Source of the DNA: Treponema sp.
GTDB lineage: Bacteria > Spirochaetota > Spirochaetia > Treponematales > Treponemataceae
Assembly (NCBI GenBank): GCA_016290335.1
Contig: JAEETM010000125.1
Coordinates: 1-7,917 of the forward strand
DNA: 7,917 nt
Direction of reading: 5' to 3'
Part shown: positions 5,338 through 7,917 of the stretch, piece after piece
How the letters are laid out: every line of letters begins with the position of its first letter
Position numbering within the stretch: the first letter of the stretch is position 1
Notes under the pieces: model-generated
Told to the model about the DNA's origin: nothing
Databases searched by the model: none
The model's input: the letters and a program-made list of their open reading frames with translations, nothing else
Position numbers and translations under genes: made by a program

Positions 5338-6531
5338 ATGAAAAAGATGAACAAAGTTTTGGCGCTTCTCACAGCAGGAGCACTGATGTTTGGTTGCATG
5401 TTTACCTCATGCAGTAATGGTTCTAGCGGAGATGAAAGTGGCAATGGAAGTGGTAGCGGCGGAACTGGTGGCGGATATCCAGGAAAAGTACAAAGACCTG
5501 ATAATGAATATGTCTTTTATGGTCCAGATAGAATGTCTTCTGATGGTTCTGGTGTAGTGACACGAACTCAGTTTACATATACCTACACAACACAACCAGA
5601 TGGAAATTTTCAATTAGTTATATTAGAAAAGTATAGCGGAGAAAAAACAACTGAAACTGGTCACTATACATTAAAAGGTTCTATATTACAAGTAGGTGGT
5701 TTAAGAAACGGTGCAACATATACTCAATTGTACTTGATTGGAAACAATCATGTTCTTAGAGAGTTAACCGATACAAAATATACTTTTACCCTTACTGATA
5801 ATAAAGGAAATTCCGTTGATTATGACTTTTATGCAAATGCGAACTTATCTTTCAAAATTACTTATAAAGATAAAACATCAAAGCTATCTTCCGGTACTTA
5901 CTATATTGACGGTTCAACAATCATCACCACAAATCAGGATGGAGAAATCATAGCATATACAATCGGCGAAAATGATACTCTTACAATGATTATCCCTCCA
6001 GAGGAAGAAAAACCTGCTGAACCAAAAGATTACCAGGTAAGCTGGTCTTTTTATTCGAAACCAGAAGGTCTAGAAAGAAATGTTCTTACACAAGTAAAGG
6101 ATTTAGAGTTTCCTGCCTTGATAGATGACGCAACAGCTACTGATACATACTTTATAAATGGTGGAACACTTAAAGCAACTGGTACCTGGCAGTTTAATTA
6201 TGATCGTATTGAAACACCGCTTGTTCCTGGTGCTACAATTAATGATGCAAAGAACTGGACTTCTCGAACAGATACAAGCTATCTGACATTAACACTCACA
6301 AAAGATATTTCAGAGGGTCATTTTGAAATCCTTGCTTTCGATTTCAATCGAGATCGAAACTCATTCTTTGCTGTTCTTAATAGTAATAATGAAATCGTTT
6401 TTGGAGTAAGCTACCTAGTTGATATGTCTCACGATGATAGGTATAAAAAGCTTGATCTTACTGCAGGAACATATACAATTGCAATGAACGGTGCAGCTAT
6501 ACATTATTTTGATGGTAAAGTTAAAGAGTAA
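5338..6531 (+). CDS. Lipoprotein of unknown function with duplicated beta module
   Basis: 397 residues, start supported by AGGAG six bases upstream. The signal peptide carries two possible lipidation cysteines (MFGC, Cys20, and FTSC, Cys25), followed by a Gly/Ser/Asn/Thr linker to about residue 46. Two similar beta-rich segments follow, residues about 79-140 and 160-215: each has a strand pair, a 'G-x-Y-x-(L/I)-x-G-S' turn (GHYTLKGSIL and GTYYIDGSTI) and a Tyr/Thr-rich strand. An acidic Pro/Glu hinge (about 220-232) leads to a third region (about 233-397) with jelly-roll character ending 'LTAGTYTIAMNG', somewhat like accessory domains on gut polysaccharide-degrading enzymes. No catalytic motif was recognised and that resemblance is weak. 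It shares its leader with the lipoprotein at 1-1553, sits between two terminators and is probably transcribed alone. Confidence 0.85.
   Translation: MKKMNKVLALLTAGALMFGCMFTSCSNGSSGDESGNGSGSGGTGGGYPGKVQRPDNEYVFYGPDRMSSDGSGVVTRTQFTYTYTTQPDGNFQLVILEKYSGEKTTETGHYTLKGSILQVGGLRNGATYTQLYLIGNNHVLRELTDTKYTFTLTDNKGNSVDYDFYANANLSFKITYKDKTSKLSSGTYYIDGSTIITTNQDGEIIAYTIGENDTLTMIIPPEEEKPAEPKDYQVSWSFYSKPEGLERNVLTQVKDLEFPALIDDATATDTYFINGGTLKATGTWQFNYDRIETPLVPGATINDAKNWTSRTDTSYLTLTLTKDISEGHFEILAFDFNRDRNSFFAVLNSNNEIVFGVSYLVDMSHDDRYKKLDLTAGTYTIAMNGAAIHYFDGKVKE
5369..5423 (+). repeat. Shared lipoprotein signal-peptide tract, copy 2
   Basis: Pairs with 1-55 at 53 of 55 bases, offset 5368. Identity ends at base 5424, right after the second Cys-Ser-Asn-Gly-Ser codons. 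Because copy 1 is cut by the window edge, the full extent (probably including the region upstream of 5338) cannot be seen. Confidence 0.9.
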
Positions 6532-6545
6532 TTTCTAAAACCATC

Positions 6546-6582
6546 ACCGCAGGCGAATTCATTTCGTCTGCGGTTTTTTTTT
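6546..6582 (+). terminator. Intrinsic terminator of the lipoprotein gene at 5338
   Basis: ACCGCAGGCGAA (6546-6557) pairs with 6563-6574 over 12 positions with one G-U pair and a five-base loop, and nine Ts run through 6574-6582. It begins 15 bases after the stop codon. Confidence 0.94.
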
Positions 6583-6598
6583 GCTCTTTTTAATTTGC

Positions 6599-6800
6599 TT
6601 CATTAAACTAACGTCTGTTAGTTACTTAAAATTTCTAAAAAAGTTTTAGAAAAATTTTAGATTTTCTGAATAAGCTATAAAAAAATAATTTTATCCAAAA
6701 ACGGAGGACAAAATGAATTTAAAAAAGCTATTAGTAACAGGCTTAATTTTTAGTTCAGTCATAATGTCAAATGTATTTGCAGAGGATGCAGACCATTCAA
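6599..6800 (+). repeat. 202-bp direct repeat, copy 2: upstream region plus signal peptide of the second OmpA gene
   Basis: Counterpart of 1634-1835 (196 of 202 identical, no gaps). It contains the palindrome, the AT-rich leader, GGAGG at 6703-6707 and codons 1-29 of the gene at 6713. The repeat starts about 16 bases beyond the T tract of an unrelated terminator, so the flanking DNA on the left differs. Confidence 0.95.
6606..6623. promoter_or_regulatory. Perfect palindrome, possible operator upstream of the second OmpA gene
   Basis: AACTAAC (6606-6612), spacer GTCT, GTTAGTT (6617-6623): seven-base perfect arms, about 90 bases before the start codon. The geometry fits a dimeric repressor site or a short hairpin; no regulator can be named. 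Confidence 0.4.
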
Positions 6801-7917
6801 GGTTATTACCGGATTTTACAAAAAAATTTGATTCAGCTAATCTTTATTTTGGTTTGGAAGTTCCTTTTGCATTACCAGTTGGTTTTACCGGAGATGAAAA
6901 AATCGCCGGTATTGGTGCCGGAGTTGCCTTAGAAGCTGGCTACGATTGGGACGGCTGGCTTGCAGGAATCCACACAGAGTTCAGACACAATATAGACAAC
7001 GGAAACTTTATGAAATCTCTGAACAATACTTTTATTAGTGTTGAGATTTCTAAACTGTTAGGCTCTTCTATCATTCCTTTTATGCCAGATTTCCTGGATT
7101 TACGTGCAACTGCAGGATTTGGTCTAGACTTGGTAAACTCAACCTATTATCCAAATGAAGAATTTAAAAAGAATAATGTAACGATAGAAGGAAGCGGCGC
7201 ATCTACAGTAACTAATTTCGGAATCGGCCTTGAATACAACAAGCTTGAAAAAATCATTCCTTATGTAGGATTTGATATTAATCTGACTGGAGACAAGAGC
7301 GGAGCATTCGTTCATTCTTCAGTTAATATTGGAGCCAGAACAACACTCCGAAGAATAAAAGGACCTGAACTTGAAGGAAATCCTCAGGCTTCAATAAAAC
7401 CTAATTCTGATTTCTTCACTCCTGACGGCGACGGAAATACAGACACCCTTACATTCAAAATTACTACAAAATATCAGAAAGATGCACAGCCAAAAGACTG
7501 GAAAGTTGAAATCATAAGGGAATTCGGCGAAAGATCAATTGTTATCAAAACATATTCGGGCGAAGGCAGACCTCCTAAATCTTTAGTATGGAATGGAGAA
7601 AGCGATATTGAAAAATTCAGACATTCATCTGCTGCTGAATACAAAGTAGTGCTTACTGTAGAAGATTCTCTTGAAAACGTAAATAAAGTTGAAACAACTG
7701 CAAACATCGGTATTCTTGTAGAAAAGCTGGAAGACGGTTCCCTCAGAATCCTCGTAAACTCAATTAAGTTTGACGCAAACAAAGCTTCATTCGACACTCT
7801 TTCACAGAGAGATAAGAAATTGAATGATTTTACAGTAAAGATGATTGCAAAAGCTCTTAAGAAATACAAACAGTATAACGTAATTGTAGAAGGCCATGCA
7901 CATAATGTATCTGGAAC
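6713..7917 (+). CDS. Second OmpA-family outer-membrane protein, paralog of the gene at 1748 (3' end outside window)
   Basis: Reading from ATG at 6713 (GGAGG at 6703-6707) I find no stop over 401 codons to the window edge. The protein aligns with the OmpA protein at 1748 throughout, with one two-residue deletion near residue 40; about 64 residues should be missing at the C-terminus. The signal peptide (to VFA) is identical except Asn2 for Lys. The mature barrel part is clearly diverged (for example FTGDEKIAGIGAGVALEAGY), the FTPDGDG Ig-like domain is retained at about 235-241, and the OmpA-like domain is the best conserved part, running to GHAH (His397 at the usual Asp position) where the window stops. 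A 38-base exact match to the paralog occurs at 7691-7728 (2732-2769). Codons are more AT-ended than in the paralog, suggesting lower expression. Same predicted role; the two may be differently exposed or regulated versions. Confidence 0.9.
   Translation, partial: MNLKKLLVTGLIFSSVIMSNVFAEDADHSRLLPDFTKKFDSANLYFGLEVPFALPVGFTGDEKIAGIGAGVALEAGYDWDGWLAGIHTEFRHNIDNGNFMKSLNNTFISVEISKLLGSSIIPFMPDFLDLRATAGFGLDLVNSTYYPNEEFKKNNVTIEGSGASTVTNFGIGLEYNKLEKIIPYVGFDINLTGDKSGAFVHSSVNIGARTTLRRIKGPELEGNPQASIKPNSDFFTPDGDGNTDTLTFKITTKYQKDAQPKDWKVEIIREFGERSIVIKTYSGEGRPPKSLVWNGESDIEKFRHSSAAEYKVVLTVEDSLENVNKVETTANIGILVEKLEDGSLRILVNSIKFDANKASFDTLSQRDKKLNDFTVKMIAKALKKYKQYNVIVEGHAHNVSG

Noticed and set aside
1634..6800. 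The direct repeats as ends of a transposon or integrated element
   Set aside because: The repeats contain gene starts with promoters and signal peptides, are not inverted at their ends, show no target-site duplications, and no transposase or integrase lies between them. Gene duplication or conversion explains them better.

Overview
The window looks like a stretch of a Treponema-type spirochete chromosome encoding cell-envelope proteins. This rests on three things: AT-rich DNA, glycine-rich lipoproteins with spirochete-style lipoboxes carrying InlB-like B-repeats, DUF1566-like or Sumf1 domains, and OmpA-family proteins of the 'barrel + FTPDGDG Ig-like domain + OmpA' layout. The genus is an inference from protein style; there is no rRNA or other phylogenetic marker here. 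All genes are on the + strand. No tRNA, CRISPR array, transposase or reverse transcriptase was seen.

Layout: (1) 1-1553, 3' part of a lipoprotein with three B-repeats and a C-terminal DUF1566-like domain, closed by a strong terminator. (2) 1748-3151, a complete OmpA-family protein. (3) 3235-5115, a lipoprotein with a glycine linker, one B-repeat and a Sumf1/FGE-like C-terminal domain, closed by a terminator. (4) 5338-6531, a lipoprotein of unknown function with an internally duplicated beta module, closed by a terminator. (5) 6713 to the window edge, a second OmpA-family gene, paralogous to gene 2, open to the last base.

The main structural message is duplication with shared 'front ends'. 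The two OmpA genes share a 202-bp tract (1634-1835 and 6599-6800, 6 mismatches) that covers the upstream region, ribosome binding site and signal peptide. The mature coding parts then diverge. Likewise the lipoproteins at 1 and 5338 share a nearly identical signal-peptide tract (53 of 55 bases visible) followed by unrelated mature proteins. The order lipoprotein, terminator, OmpA occurs twice, so the window appears to hold two copies of a lipoprotein/OmpA unit whose mature parts have been replaced or have diverged while the 5' leaders were kept uniform.

Functionally, the products are predicted to be exported: lipoproteins anchored by an N-terminal lipid and held off the membrane by Gly/Ser/Asn linkers, and OmpA-like proteins with a putative outer-membrane barrel and a periplasmic peptidoglycan-facing domain. 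Two active or binding sites look altered. The OmpA domains have His where the diaminopimelate-binding Asp is usually found, and the Sumf1 domain has lost one of the two copper-binding cysteines. Both observations suggest binding or structural roles. No classical operon with known enzymology is present.
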